A DNA stretch of 41,226 nucleotides from Pirellulales bacterium (GTDB lineage Bacteria; Planctomycetota; Planctomycetia; Pirellulales; JAICIG01): positions 1 to 41,226 of the forward strand of contig DATLUO010000154.1 of the NCBI GenBank assembly GCA_035533075.1. Direction: 5' to 3'. The translations under genes and the position numbers were made by a program. Below are positions 1 to 7,590 of this stretch, in pieces (positions within the stretch are counted from its first letter, which is position 1; each line of letters starts with the position of its first letter). The notes beneath the pieces were generated by a model, which saw nothing but the letters and a program-made list of their open reading frames with translations, had not been told where the DNA came from and searched no databases.

Positions 1-1
1 T

Positions 2-532
2 ACGGTCATCCGAAACCGCTGGCCAGATTATAGCCACCGACCTGCCGCGCGAGAACACCTGTTCAGACCGCCGGTTCGCGAAAGCCGGCCGCCCCAACCC
101 CCAATTTCAGGCCATTTTTTGGGTCAGCGGGAATTGCTGCACATGACCGAGCCCGGCGGCTTTCTGGGCGTTCACCTCGACAACGAGCGCCATCCGCAGA
201 CGGGGCTGGCCCGGCGGCTGAACCTGATCGTGTATTGCACCGAAGGGTGGCGGGAAGAATGGGGCGGATGTCTCGAATTCTGGGACCGTGCCCGCACCCG
301 CGTCGTTAGGCGCATCGCCCCCTTGTGGAACCGGGCGGTTTTGTTCGAGACAAGCTCCCATAGTTTTCACGGCCACAGCGAGCCCTTGCGCTGTCCGCCG
401 GAGGTGCGGCGCAAGAGCGTGGCTGTGTACTTTTGGAGCCCGCCCCGCGCGCGAGCGTGTTTCGTCGCGCGGGCCGACGAGCCGCACGACGCGGCGAAAG
501 AAGCCGCCAGATTGGCCCGGAGCCGCGCATGA
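2..532 (+). CDS. 2OG-Fe(II) oxygenase, prolyl-hydroxylase type (5' end cut by window)
   Basis: This looks like the C-terminal part of a 2-oxoglutarate/Fe(II)-dependent dioxygenase of the proline 4-hydroxylase-like family. Counting from the TTG at 119, the double-stranded beta-helix motifs are EPGGFLGVHLDN (iron ligands H19 and D21), then RRLNLIVY and GWREEWGGCLEFWD, then SFHGH (distal iron ligand H84), and RRKSVAVYFW (R98, the likely 2-oxoglutarate ligand). The frame stays open back to base 2 without an ATG, and family members carry more residues before the first iron ligand, so the gene most likely begins outside the window. TTG 119 is only an internal possibility. Hydroxylation of a protein or small-molecule substrate is inferred from the family; the substrate is unknown. 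The methyltransferase follows 88 bp downstream. Confidence 0.8.
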   Translation, partial: TVIRNRWPDYSHRPAAREHLFRPPVRESRPPQPPISGHFLGQRELLHMTEPGGFLGVHLDNERHPQTGLARRLNLIVYCTEGWREEWGGCLEFWDRARTRVVRRIAPLWNRAVLFETSSHSFHGHSEPLRCPPEVRRKSVAVYFWSPPRARACFVARADEPHDAAKEAARLARSRA

Positions 533-620
533 CCGCGACGCGCCTCTTTTGCCGCCTTCGCTGTGCCTGTCGCGAACGCGCGTGAACCGCGAGGCGCGGC
601 GCTGATTCGAGGAGAACCAC

Positions 621-1322
621 ATGCACATCCGGGTCACCGACGAGCAACTTGCGGACATCAACGGCGGTTTGAAGTGGATCATGTTCCAGCGCGACGGGGC
701 GGGCAGAATGGTCGGCGGCGGCAGTTGGGATTATCCGCTCGTCGACACCCGCCTGCAGTTGCTGCTCGACCGCCTCGGCGCGTCCGGGATTGCCGGCCTG
801 CGCGTGCTGGAGCCGGGCTGCCTCGACGGCCACATCACCGTCGGTCTGTGTGGGGCCGGCGCCGACGTGACGGCCTTCGACGTGCGGCCGAGCTGCGTCA
901 TCAAAACGTTCGCCCGCTGCCTGGCTTTCGATTTTCATCCACGGCTGCTCCTGTACGACGCGCGGCGGATGGCGGACCTGGGCACGTTCGACCTGGTCTA
1001 CCATTCCGGCGTCTTCTACCATCTGGAGAACCCGGTCGAGCATTTTCGGAGCATCGCCGGGATGGCGTCGCGAATGGCTTTCGATACGCACACGGCGCGG
1101 CCGAACGAGCCGATCGACGTCGTCGACGGTTATCAAGGCTGCTGGGCGGGCGAATTTGGCTGGCAGGACGAGCAGAGCGGCGTCGGACCGCGTTCGTTCT
1201 GGCTTACGCGGCCGGAATTGTTTCGACTCTTTGCCGAATGCGGCTTCGCATACGAGCGGCTGTGGCAGGACGACGCGGCCCCCAACGGGCCGCGAGGGTT
1301 TTATTTGTTGACGAGATTGTAA
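621..1322 (+). CDS. Class I SAM-dependent methyltransferase
   Basis: The 233-residue protein has a Rossmann-type methyltransferase core. Motif I is VLEPGCLDGHIT (residues 62-73), the acidic end of strand 2 is FDVRP (D87), and FDLVYHSGVFYHLENP is the motif IV/post-IV region, as in tRNA-cmo5U-like and methyltransferase-11/23 families. The ATG is preceded by GAGGAGAACCAC, a strong ribosome binding site, which fixes the start. Its substrate cannot be told from sequence. It lies 88 bp after the dioxygenase on the same strand, so the two could be co-transcribed and modify one substrate, but this is inference. The next gene converges on it from the minus strand. Confidence 0.85.
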   Translation: MHIRVTDEQLADINGGLKWIMFQRDGAGRMVGGGSWDYPLVDTRLQLLLDRLGASGIAGLRVLEPGCLDGHITVGLCGAGADVTAFDVRPSCVIKTFARCLAFDFHPRLLLYDARRMADLGTFDLVYHSGVFYHLENPVEHFRSIAGMASRMAFDTHTARPNEPIDVVDGYQGCWAGEFGWQDEQSGVGPRSFWLTRPELFRLFAECGFAYERLWQDDAAPNGPRGFYLLTRL

Positions 1323-1392
1323 AGCCGATGCCTTGAACCTGGCGGGTCAGCCCTCGCGACCCGCTGGTCGCACCCTACAATTCTGTCAACGC

Positions 1393-2292
1393 TCATGGCA
1401 ACGTATCCAAATAACCTTGCAACAGCTCGATCAGGGCTTGCAGTGCGGCGGCCTGGCCCAGTTGGCCGGACTGGATCGCGACTGCCCGCTGTTGCGTGTA
1501 CATGTTGATCCAAAAGCGCGTGAGCGTGCCCGGTATTCCGTTCTTGGGTTTGTGAGTGTAGAGTCCGCCTTGAATGCGGCGGACGAGCGAGGCCCGCTGG
1601 TTGGTGGCCACGCGCTGCAAGTCGTAGTCGCAAAAGGTCACGCGCGGATGGAAATTTCGGTAGCTACCGTACCATGCGTGGATTTCTTCGTCACGGTCGA
1701 GCACGTCCAAGGCGCGGCGGAACGGCGCCATTTGGATGGCCGCCACCGCCAGCAGATACGCCGCCTTTAGGCTGGGATCGGTTTGCGGCAAAACGTAGAT
1801 ATAAGGGATGCGGTGCCAATTCGTCTGCGGAATTCCCATCTGCGGATACTGCCACTTGCCATCGATCAGCGGGTGCTGTTGGTTCATCGGTTTGGCGCCG
1901 AGCTTGGGCAGCAAGGGTGGCGTCCAGGTGCGTCCCGAATAGCCGACCAAGCCGCCGCGCGTCTGATCGAGCAGCTCGCTGCGAACAAGAATTGTGCCCA
2001 GCGTGGGTCCGCGCACGACCGGATGGTTCAACTGCGGCGTCTCGAGCCTGGCATTGGGTCCTGTGGCGTCCGTGCCCATTTCCGCAGGCGGCGGCCACGA
2101 GATCGGGTTTCCCAATGGCCCCGAGCTGCGGTCCCAACGTGTGCGCCAGCCGGCGTCGCGCGCGGCCACCACGCCGCGCAGCTTCCAGCACGACTTGCTG
2201 CCCGTGTCGACCATCAGTGCCAACACGAACAGCAGCACCGGCAGACAGAGCACGAACTCCAAAGGCGCCAGCCCTCGGCGTGTGGACCGCAT
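1393..2292 (-). CDS. TadE-like pseudopilin/pilus assembly protein
   Basis: This 299-residue protein starts with a short basic segment, then RRGLAPLEFVLCLPVLLFV, one N-terminal transmembrane helix followed by a long extracytoplasmic domain. The G-LAPLE context (Glu at +5 after Gly) resembles a prepilin-peptidase site, as in TadE/TadF pseudopilins. The chosen start is the ATG at 2292, just before this segment; an upstream in-frame ATG at 2367 would add a poorly matching basic stretch that overlaps an intergenic repeat. It is the last gene of the Tad cluster. The C-terminal domain (with HAWYGSYRNFHPRVTFCDYD) is not recognised. The likely role is a minor pilin or assembly factor in the envelope. 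Confidence 0.7.
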   Translation of the reverse strand: MRSTRRGLAPLEFVLCLPVLLFVLALMVDTGSKSCWKLRGVVAARDAGWRTRWDRSSGPLGNPISWPPPAEMGTDATGPNARLETPQLNHPVVRGPTLGTILVRSELLDQTRGGLVGYSGRTWTPPLLPKLGAKPMNQQHPLIDGKWQYPQMGIPQTNWHRIPYIYVLPQTDPSLKAAYLLAVAAIQMAPFRRALDVLDRDEEIHAWYGSYRNFHPRVTFCDYDLQRVATNQRASLVRRIQGGLYTHKPKNGIPGTLTRFWINMYTQQRAVAIQSGQLGQAAALQALIELLQGYLDTLP

Positions 2293-2309
2293 CGTTGTTC
2301 GACTTCGTC

Positions 2310-2352
2310 GTAGGGTGGGACCAGCGAGCTTGCGAGCGCCGGCCCACCCTAC
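2310..2352. repeat. Intergenic hairpin repeat, GTAGGGTGGG arms
   Basis: A 10-bp arm GTAGGGTGGG (2310-2319) is matched by its reverse complement CCCACCCTAC (2343-2352) around a GC-rich loop containing GCGAGCTTGCGAGCGC. It sits between two Tad genes, immediately upstream of the TadE-like start codon. It could be a mobile palindrome or an RNA hairpin. Confidence 0.7.
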
Positions 2353-2360
2353 ATCTCGAT

Positions 2361-2384
2361 CTCTCATCCCTCATCTCTCATCCC
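2361..2384. repeat. Heptanucleotide tandem repeat (CTCTCAT/CCCTCAT), about 3 units
   Basis: Three 7-bp units, CTCTCAT CCCTCAT CTCTCAT, followed by CCCGTCT, lie just after the stop codon of the TadG-like gene. The same heptamer occurs in two further arrays near 5.0 and 5.1 kb, so this is a repeat shared by the gaps of the Tad cluster. Confidence 0.75.
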
Positions 2385-2387
2385 GTC

Positions 2388-3800
2388 TCAGTGCATATTC
2401 ACGCTTTGCAATTCCCACGGCGTAAAGCCTTGCAGGTACCGCACGCGCACATTGCCGAATCCGGGCGGAGGCATGCTGAGCAGCGGCCCAAGGCTGGCAC
2501 TTGTCGCGGGCACAAGCGCCACGGTCCAGTTCTGATTGAGCAAGTCCCAACTTCGCGGCCGGTTCTGCCAGCGGACCCACCAAATCTGACGATTGCCGCC
2601 CAGCGCCGACGCCGCTTCGCCGGGCGCCGGCGGCGGCCCGGTGTCGCCGGGCACGCCGCCGTACAGTCCGCCCGGCGGCGGCAGGCCGGGCTCGTATTGC
2701 ACCAGCCGCGGCCGCGGAATGAACATCGTCACCTGGGCGTAGGCCATGTCGTCGGCGACGAGCGGATTGCGATACAGGCCCGGCAACGTCTGCCGAAGCT
2801 GTGGGCGATAACCAATGCCCACCCAGGTGAATTCCCGTTCCAGATGACTCTGGCGGTCGGCGATCGACTCGACCGGAGTACGGATGACGAACAGCATGTT
2901 CTGGGCGGTGTTTTCGACGTCCAGCAGCCAGTCGAGCTTGCCGCAGGTGAACCCGCGCCAGAAGTTGGCGAACTGGCTCATCTGCCCCTCGCTGTCGAAG
3001 CCTTGCAGCGTCTCCTTGTTCCAGGCGTCCAAATACTGGTGCGCCAAGGCGTGCCGCTGCTGCGTCGAGATCACAAAGTAATCGCCGCCCGGCAGGTCAC
3101 TGATCGGATCGACGACGGGCAACGTGCGCATCATCCAAGCGCCGGGGCCATCGTAGGTTGTGCCGAGTGCCTGCCCGGTCGTGCGCCACAGCGTGGCCAG
3201 GCAATCGCCGCGTCCGCCGTCGAGCAACCCGTGCTGCCGGGCAATCTCGCGGGCGGTCATCTGGGCGACCTGCGGCATCGTCGCGACGAGGGCCCGCTGA
3301 TACTTGGGAATCAGCTCCTGCGCGAGAATCTCTTCCAGCACCGGCAGAATCATGGCGCTGGCGGCGGACGACCACTCGGTGAACGAACGGACCATCTCGG
3401 CTTCCATGGGCACCTTGAGCGCGGTCGCGGTGCCTAAGGCGGAGAACTTGGGGAAGGGCGAGGCCGCCAGCCAGGGCGCCATGGCGGCCCAGGCGGCGAG
3501 CGCGTCGGGGGCAAGCGTTGCCGAGCTGCGGTCGCGGGCCTCGCGCATATAAGCGGTGAGGGCGAACACGTCGCAGATCAGGTGATTGGTGAAGGCCAGC
3601 GAGTTCATGCCTCGCGCCAGCATGACCCCGCCCGAATAGGTCGCCGCATCGGCCGCGTTCTGCATCCGCACCTTGCGATCGACCTGCCGGCCGACGTTCA
3701 TCACCATGCCCAATAGCATGGTCAATAGCAGCAGCGAGAACACCGAGAGCAGGCTGATCGTGCCATCCTGGTCGCGGTGCAGGCGTTGCAAGGTACGCAT
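2388..3800 (-). CDS. TadG-like Tad pilus protein
   Basis: The 470-residue product begins MRTLQRLHRDQDGTISLLSV, followed by a hydrophobic helix and the hallmark NAADAATYSGG of the putative Flp-pilus TadE/G-like N-terminal domain (PF13400 type). The rest is a large extracytoplasmic region without a recognised domain, containing a Pro/Gly-rich segment (PGLPPPGGLYGGVPGDTGPPP). The ATG at 3800 is the natural start; the frame runs upstream through intergenic repeats, but that part is low-quality Arg/Pro-rich translation. A palindromic repeat begins only 3 bp upstream of this ATG, so the leader of this gene inside the operon is repeat DNA. The inferred role is a pilus-associated envelope protein. 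Confidence 0.75.
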   Translation of the reverse strand: MRTLQRLHRDQDGTISLLSVFSLLLLTMLLGMVMNVGRQVDRKVRMQNAADAATYSGGVMLARGMNSLAFTNHLICDVFALTAYMREARDRSSATLAPDALAAWAAMAPWLAASPFPKFSALGTATALKVPMEAEMVRSFTEWSSAASAMILPVLEEILAQELIPKYQRALVATMPQVAQMTAREIARQHGLLDGGRGDCLATLWRTTGQALGTTYDGPGAWMMRTLPVVDPISDLPGGDYFVISTQQRHALAHQYLDAWNKETLQGFDSEGQMSQFANFWRGFTCGKLDWLLDVENTAQNMLFVIRTPVESIADRQSHLEREFTWVGIGYRPQLRQTLPGLYRNPLVADDMAYAQVTMFIPRPRLVQYEPGLPPPGGLYGGVPGDTGPPPAPGEAASALGGNRQIWWVRWQNRPRSWDLLNQNWTVALVPATSASLGPLLSMPPPGFGNVRVRYLQGFTPWELQSVNMH

Positions 3801-3802
3801 GG

Positions 3803-3957
3803 GTGGCTGGGGCAGAGCCTGGCCGCGAGACGGCCGTGAATACCGTAGGGCGGAATGGCCAGGCGATGCCCCGGTCGTCGCACCACCGGGGCATCGCGTG
3901 GCCGCCGCGCGGTTTTGCATGGCTGGCTCGATCGAGGCCACGCTCTGCCCCAGCCAC
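3803..3957. repeat. Dispersed palindromic repeat, family A (nested copy)
   Basis: The outer arms are GTGGCTGGGGCAGAGC (3803-3818) and its exact reverse complement GCTCTGCCCCAGCCAC (3942-3957). Inside is a second exact pair, GCGATGCCCCGG (3863-3874) and CCGGGGCATCGC (3886-3897). The same two modules recur near 9.4, 16.8 and 37.0 kb. The copy occupies most of the 220-bp gap between the TadE-like gene and the TadG-like start codon. Confidence 0.85.
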
Positions 3958-3958
3958 C

Positions 3959-4005
3959 GGCCGTCCAACGAGGCACGCGACGGCCTAGGAAGGCCATCCT
4001 CCACG
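3959..4005. repeat. Half copy of palindromic repeat family B
   Basis: GGCCGTCCAACG is followed by CGACGGCCTAGGAAGGCCATCCTCCA. This matches the loop end and the right arm of the perfect palindrome inside putA (21042-21074), with one base difference in the arm core. The left arm is missing; in its place is the end of the family A element. The two families are therefore joined at this site. Confidence 0.75.
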
Positions 4006-4020
4006 GTCGTCCTGCGAAGC

Positions 4021-4995
4021 TTACAACGCTTGCACATACGGCAGCACCGATTTCTCGCCCTCGTTGCCCAACGTAACGGTCGCGGAGATGGGATAGACAA
4101 ACACGCCGTCGCGCTGGCGAATTTTGCGCGCCAAGGTGTCGGGTTCGCCCGACGGCGATACCAGCGGCCGAGACAAGAACCGGCCGGGACCCGGCAGCAG
4201 CGCAAACTGGTGCGTCACCGTCACGGTGATCGGATCCTGCCAACCGACTTCCCAGACGTAGAACCGCTCCAGGTCCGGACCGAGCAGGCTGCGCACCAGA
4301 TACGGACCTAACGGCGGTTCATCGCCGCGGTGCAGGAACGTCACTTCCACCGACGTGGCCGCCGCGGCATACGCCAGCTTGTTGCGCAGCCGAACGTTGA
4401 CTTGCGGGTTGACGGCCGCTCGCGGCGCCAACGTTTGGTACAGCCGTTCGATCACACCACCGGCTGGCTGGTTTTGGCCGCCGATACCCACGTTACGCGA
4501 CGGGCAGATCGGCAAGCAGGCCAGCACCGCCGCCGTCTGGATCTTTTGCAGCTTCGGAGTGGGCGAGTTGATGCGATAGATCGTGCCGCCTTGGCCCGGC
4601 CCGACGACCGTGAGTAGCGGCCCCACCTGGTTCTCCCGCAAGTAAGGGCCGTAGGTGTCGAAATCGAAGTCATACTGCGGATCGTAAGGCTCGAGCCGGG
4701 CCGGAACCCAAACCACCGCGCTGCGCGCCGCTGCGAAGGCCGCGTAATGCACCACGATCGTGCCGATCAACACCTGACTCAATTGCACGATGAACAGCAT
4801 GACCATCACGAACATCGGCAGCACGAGCACGAAGCTCAGGCTCTGCACCGCGCCCGCTTGGTCGCCGTGCAACCGCGCCAGCCTGCCGAACCGCGGCCGC
4901 GCACCGCTCGCGCGCGCGATCGCCCAGGCCGCCGCTGTGGCGATCGCCAAAAGCAGCAACCAGGGACAAGAGGCTTGCAGGACAACTCGGTTCAT
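4021..4995 (-). CDS. TadE-like Tad pilus protein with two N-terminal hydrophobic segments
   Basis: This 324-residue protein has a first hydrophobic helix (residues about 7-28), a short basic loop, then DQAGAVQSLSFVLVLPMFV and a second helix (about 46-75). The second helix is the TadE-like segment; LHGDQAGAVQ matches the LHRDxxGAV context of the neighbouring pilins. The C-terminal 250 residues are extracytoplasmic and unrecognised. The start is the ATG at 4995. It lies between the prepilin peptidase and TadG-like genes on the same strand, separated by 171 bp and 220 bp of repeat-filled DNA. A minor pilin or assembly role is inferred. Confidence 0.7.
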   Translation of the reverse strand: MNRVVLQASCPWLLLLAIATAAAWAIARASGARPRFGRLARLHGDQAGAVQSLSFVLVLPMFVMVMLFIVQLSQVLIGTIVVHYAAFAAARSAVVWVPARLEPYDPQYDFDFDTYGPYLRENQVGPLLTVVGPGQGGTIYRINSPTPKLQKIQTAAVLACLPICPSRNVGIGGQNQPAGGVIERLYQTLAPRAAVNPQVNVRLRNKLAYAAAATSVEVTFLHRGDEPPLGPYLVRSLLGPDLERFYVWEVGWQDPITVTVTHQFALLPGPGRFLSRPLVSPSGEPDTLARKIRQRDGVFVYPISATVTLGNEGEKSVLPYVQAL

Positions 4996-5006
4996 TGCGG
5001 CGTAAA

Positions 5007-5041
5007 GATGAGGGATGAGAGATGAGGGACGAGGGATGAGG
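5007..5041. repeat. Heptanucleotide array GATGAGG, 5 units
   Basis: Five 7-bp units: GATGAGG, GATGAGA, GATGAGG, GACGAGG, GATGAGG. It is the reverse-complement partner of the array at 5129-5170, so the whole gap could form a large stem. Confidence 0.85.
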
Positions 5042-5128
5042 GAGGGACGTCGTGAGGACGAGAGCGAGCGTGCAACGCCGACCTACGACATCGCAGATTG
5101 AGGAACGGGGCACGGACAACTCCTTTAT

Positions 5129-5170
5129 CCCTCATCCCTCATCCCTCATCTCTAATCTCTGAACCCTCAT
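5129..5170. repeat. Heptanucleotide array CCCTCAT, 6 units
   Basis: Units are CCCTCAT three times, then CTCTAAT, CTCTGAA and CCCTCAT. The last unit runs into the stop codon of the prepilin peptidase gene (TGA read from 5169-5167). It is inverted relative to the array at 5007-5041. Confidence 0.85.
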
Positions 5171-5733
5171 CGCAGCAACCCACTATGCACCAATATGACG
5201 GCCGCCAGCGCCGTCGGCGCCAGGAACCAAGGAAAGGTCATCAGGGCACGTTCTTCCGGCGACAGCTCGGCCCAGCCACCGATCTTTAGAGTATACAAAC
5301 CTTGGCGAAAAACTCTCGCCATCAGCCTGCCGGGACCGACTTTCCAAGCCAAGGCGATGATGCCCAGACAGGCGGCCAGCACGAAGGTCCAGAGCAAGGC
5401 TTCCAGCCCGCGCTCGACGCCCAGGAACGCCCCCATCATAGCCATCAGCTTTACGTCGCCCCCGCCGACGCGGAACAGGACGTAGCAAACGAGCATCAAT
5501 CCGCCGCAGAGCGCAAGGCCGGCCAGGCTGTCTTCGATGCCGACCGCGCCGAGGTAGCGACGCGCCTGCTCGTCGGACACCGCCCCGTTCGACTCAAGCA
5601 CGCCGGCCGAGGCGTTCAGCGCCAGGGCGATCAGCACGCCGGGGTAGGTGGTCCAGTTATAGATTTTGTGCCGGGTGAAGTCGGTCGCGGCGGCGACGGC
5701 GATCAGCACAAACAGGCACGCGAGGGCGATCAT
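5167..5733 (-). CDS. Prepilin peptidase, TadV/CpaA type (A24 family)
   Basis: This 188-residue polytopic membrane protein is an aspartyl prepilin peptidase that cleaves and matures Flp-type pilins. The two catalytic aspartates are visible: D18 in ATDFTRHKIYN and D93 in RVGGGDVKLMAM. Its short length, without the N-terminal methylase domain of PilD, is typical of TadV/CpaA. The ATG at 5733 is chosen because it starts directly with the first transmembrane helix; the frame extends 21 codons upstream into the pilin gene. It begins 8 bp after the stop of the Flp-like pilin, which places enzyme and substrate in one operon. Confidence 0.9.
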   Translation of the reverse strand: MIALACLFVLIAVAAATDFTRHKIYNWTTYPGVLIALALNASAGVLESNGAVSDEQARRYLGAVGIEDSLAGLALCGGLMLVCYVLFRVGGGDVKLMAMMGAFLGVERGLEALLWTFVLAACLGIIALAWKVGPGRLMARVFRQGLYTLKIGGWAELSPEERALMTFPWFLAPTALAAVILVHSGLLR

Positions 5734-5741
5734 CGCGGCTG

Positions 5742-5963
5742 TTACTGGGTGGCGCTGTTCTGCGCCCCTTCGATGTCGGACATGCCCTTGCTCCACAGGG
5801 CTTTGATCCGCGGCCAGCCGACCTTGAGCAAGAAGATCAAAATGGGCAGCGCGATGGCGGCGATGATCAATATCGTCTCGAAGCTCACGGCGCCCCGTTC
5901 GTCGCGGTGCAGGCGACGGAGCAAATTCGACATCGAGGCTTTTGGACTTGGCTTTGGATTCAT
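5742..5963 (-). CDS. Flp-type pilin
   Basis: This is a 73-residue small pilin. After a basic leader comes LHRDERGAVSFETILIIAAI: a prepilin site G|AVSFE with Glu at +5, then a single hydrophobic helix and a short polar tail. The ATG at 5963 lies 5 bp after the stop of the preceding small pilin, suggesting translational coupling; a second ATG at 5933, ten codons later, is also possible. No good ribosome binding site is seen for either. It is the likely major or minor subunit of the Flp/Tad pilus, processed by the adjacent TadV-like peptidase. Confidence 0.75.
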   Translation of the reverse strand: MNPKPSPKASMSNLLRRLHRDERGAVSFETILIIAAIALPILIFLLKVGWPRIKALWSKGMSDIEGAQNSATQ

Positions 5964-5968
5964 GGCGA

Positions 5969-6157
5969 TCACAGGAACGGCCAGGAGATGCAGACCAACA
6001 GCATCTCGTACACCTGCCGCATCAACCGCGGCCCCGCCCACATACAGAAGGCGGCCATCGGCAGGACCACACCCATCAACAGCGCATAGTCGAGCGTCGC
6101 CGCGCCGGCGCGATCTCGCCGGTTCCGACTTCCGCGTCTGGTACGTCGCCCGCCCAT
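5969..6157 (-). CDS. Second small Flp-like pilin
   Basis: This 62-residue protein has a very basic leader (GGRRTRRGSRNRRDRAG) followed by AATLDYALLMGVVLPMAA and a hydrophobic helix. The position matches a prepilin site G|AATLD with Asp rather than Glu at +5. The ATG at 6157 is preferred; an ATG at 6193 would add 12 residues. It lies 49 bp downstream of the CpaF gene and 5 bp before the next pilin start. It is probably a Flp-like subunit or pseudopilin, inferred from position and architecture. Confidence 0.65.
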   Translation of the reverse strand: MGGRRTRRGSRNRRDRAGAATLDYALLMGVVLPMAAFCMWAGPRLMRQVYEMLLVCISWPFL

Positions 6158-6206
6158 AACGCTCACTCTAAGGCAGCCGGGCCAGAAGTGCAAGTTATTC
6201 AGCCCA

Positions 6207-7304
6207 CTACGGGCCCGTCAGCTTCACCTCCCGCTCCAGCCCGTACTGAGCCAGTTCCTCGCGGAAGCCCGGCACGACGCCCGTCGGCGTCAGTTCGGCC
6301 AGCACGGCGCCCTCTCGCGTGCGGCCTACGATCTTGTGCAAAAACAGGTCGACAAGCTCATAACGGTTGTCTCGGTCGAGCCCCTTGACCTCGGCGATTT
6401 GCGTGATTCTCCGCGAGCCGTCGTCGGCGAAGCGGGCAAGCTGCACGATCAGGTGAATGGCCGAACCGACCTGAGCGCGGGCCACATAGACCGGAATCTC
6501 CACCTCAGACATCAGCGACAGCGTTTCCAGCCGCGTGAGCGCGTCGCGGGCGGAATTGGCATGCACCGTCGACAGGCTGCCGGCATGCCCGCTGAGCATC
6601 GACTGCACCAGGTCGAGCGCCTCGCCCGAACGCACTTCGCCGACCACGATGCGATCGGGCCGCATTCTCAGCGAGGCCACGAACAACTGCCGCACCGTCA
6701 GTCCGCCGCGGTCGAAGGCGTTCGGCGGCCGCGCCTCCAGATACAAGCAGTGCCGCTGCAGCAGCCGCAGCTCGGAGGTGTCTTCGATGACCACGATGCG
6801 TTCCTCGTCGGGGATGGCCCTCGACAGCGCCCCCAACAGCGACGTCTTGCCGGTGCCCGTGCCGCCGGAGATCAAGATGTTCTTCTTCATCCGCACGCAC
6901 AGTTCCAAAAACTCTTTGGCGGCGGGCGACAGACTGCCGAAGCGGAGCAGGTCGTCGAGCGTGAGCGTCTCGCGCGAGAACTTGCGGATGGTAAGGTAGA
7001 TGCGGCGCGAGGCCGTGGGGATGACCGCGTGAACGCGCGAGCCGTTGGGCAGCCGGGCATCGAGCACCGGCCGGTCTTCGTTGATCTCGCGGCCGACCCA
7101 CTGGGCCACGTTGTGGATGGCCGACAAGAGCGCGTCGTCGCTGGAAAAGCGGGCCGCCGTCAATTCCAGCCGCCCGCGGCGTTCGATGTAAATCTGGTCG
7201 TACCCGTTGACCATGATCTCGGTCACCGATTCGTCTTCCAGAAAGGGACCGATCGGGCCCAGAAAGTAGCTGACGCTGGCTTCGAAGATCGCTTGTCGGG
7301 ACAT
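6207..7304 (-). CDS. cpaF: Tad/Flp pilus assembly ATPase CpaF (TadA)
   Basis: This 365-residue protein is a hexameric secretion ATPase of the VirB11/CpaF type that powers Tad pilus assembly at the cytoplasmic side of the inner membrane. Visible motifs are the N-terminal GPFLEDESVTEIMVNGY, Walker A GGTGTGKTS (147-155), the Asp box IVVIEDTSELRL, Walker B-like RPDRIVVGEVRSGEALD, and the His box GSLSTVHANSARDAL. It is somewhat shorter than many CpaF proteins, which have an extended N-terminus. It is the first gene of the minus-strand Tad cluster, followed at 49 bp by two pilins. Partners TadB, TadC, the secretin and TadZ are not in the window. Confidence 0.93.
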   Translation of the reverse strand: MSRQAIFEASVSYFLGPIGPFLEDESVTEIMVNGYDQIYIERRGRLELTAARFSSDDALLSAIHNVAQWVGREINEDRPVLDARLPNGSRVHAVIPTASRRIYLTIRKFSRETLTLDDLLRFGSLSPAAKEFLELCVRMKKNILISGGTGTGKTSLLGALSRAIPDEERIVVIEDTSELRLLQRHCLYLEARPPNAFDRGGLTVRQLFVASLRMRPDRIVVGEVRSGEALDLVQSMLSGHAGSLSTVHANSARDALTRLETLSLMSEVEIPVYVARAQVGSAIHLIVQLARFADDGSRRITQIAEVKGLDRDNRYELVDLFLHKIVGRTREGAVLAELTPTGVVPGFREELAQYGLEREVKLTGP

Positions 7305-7590
7305 GGCACTTACGCCGAAGGCTGAACGCCGTTCGCAGAGGCGGCCGTCAGCCTAACAGGGGCCGCCGGCTTGTCAACCTGTCGACCACCTAAGCCGCCG
7401 GCCAGGCCGGCTCTTGCCGCTCGATGTGGCTGCAGGGCCGCCTCGGCTAGTCGCCTTGGACGATCGCTTGACCATTGGTCCGGTCGCCCAAGCTGACGAA
7501 GGAACCGCCGCGAAAAACCTCTTCTCGATCGCGTGTCAAGCGACCTACGGGTCGGGCCAGCCGGTGGTTTGCCAGGATTGCCCGCTCCGG

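Noticed and set aside
2310-2390. Possible CRISPR-like array near the TadE gene
   Set aside because: The units are 7 bp and tandem without spacers, so this is a simple repeat.
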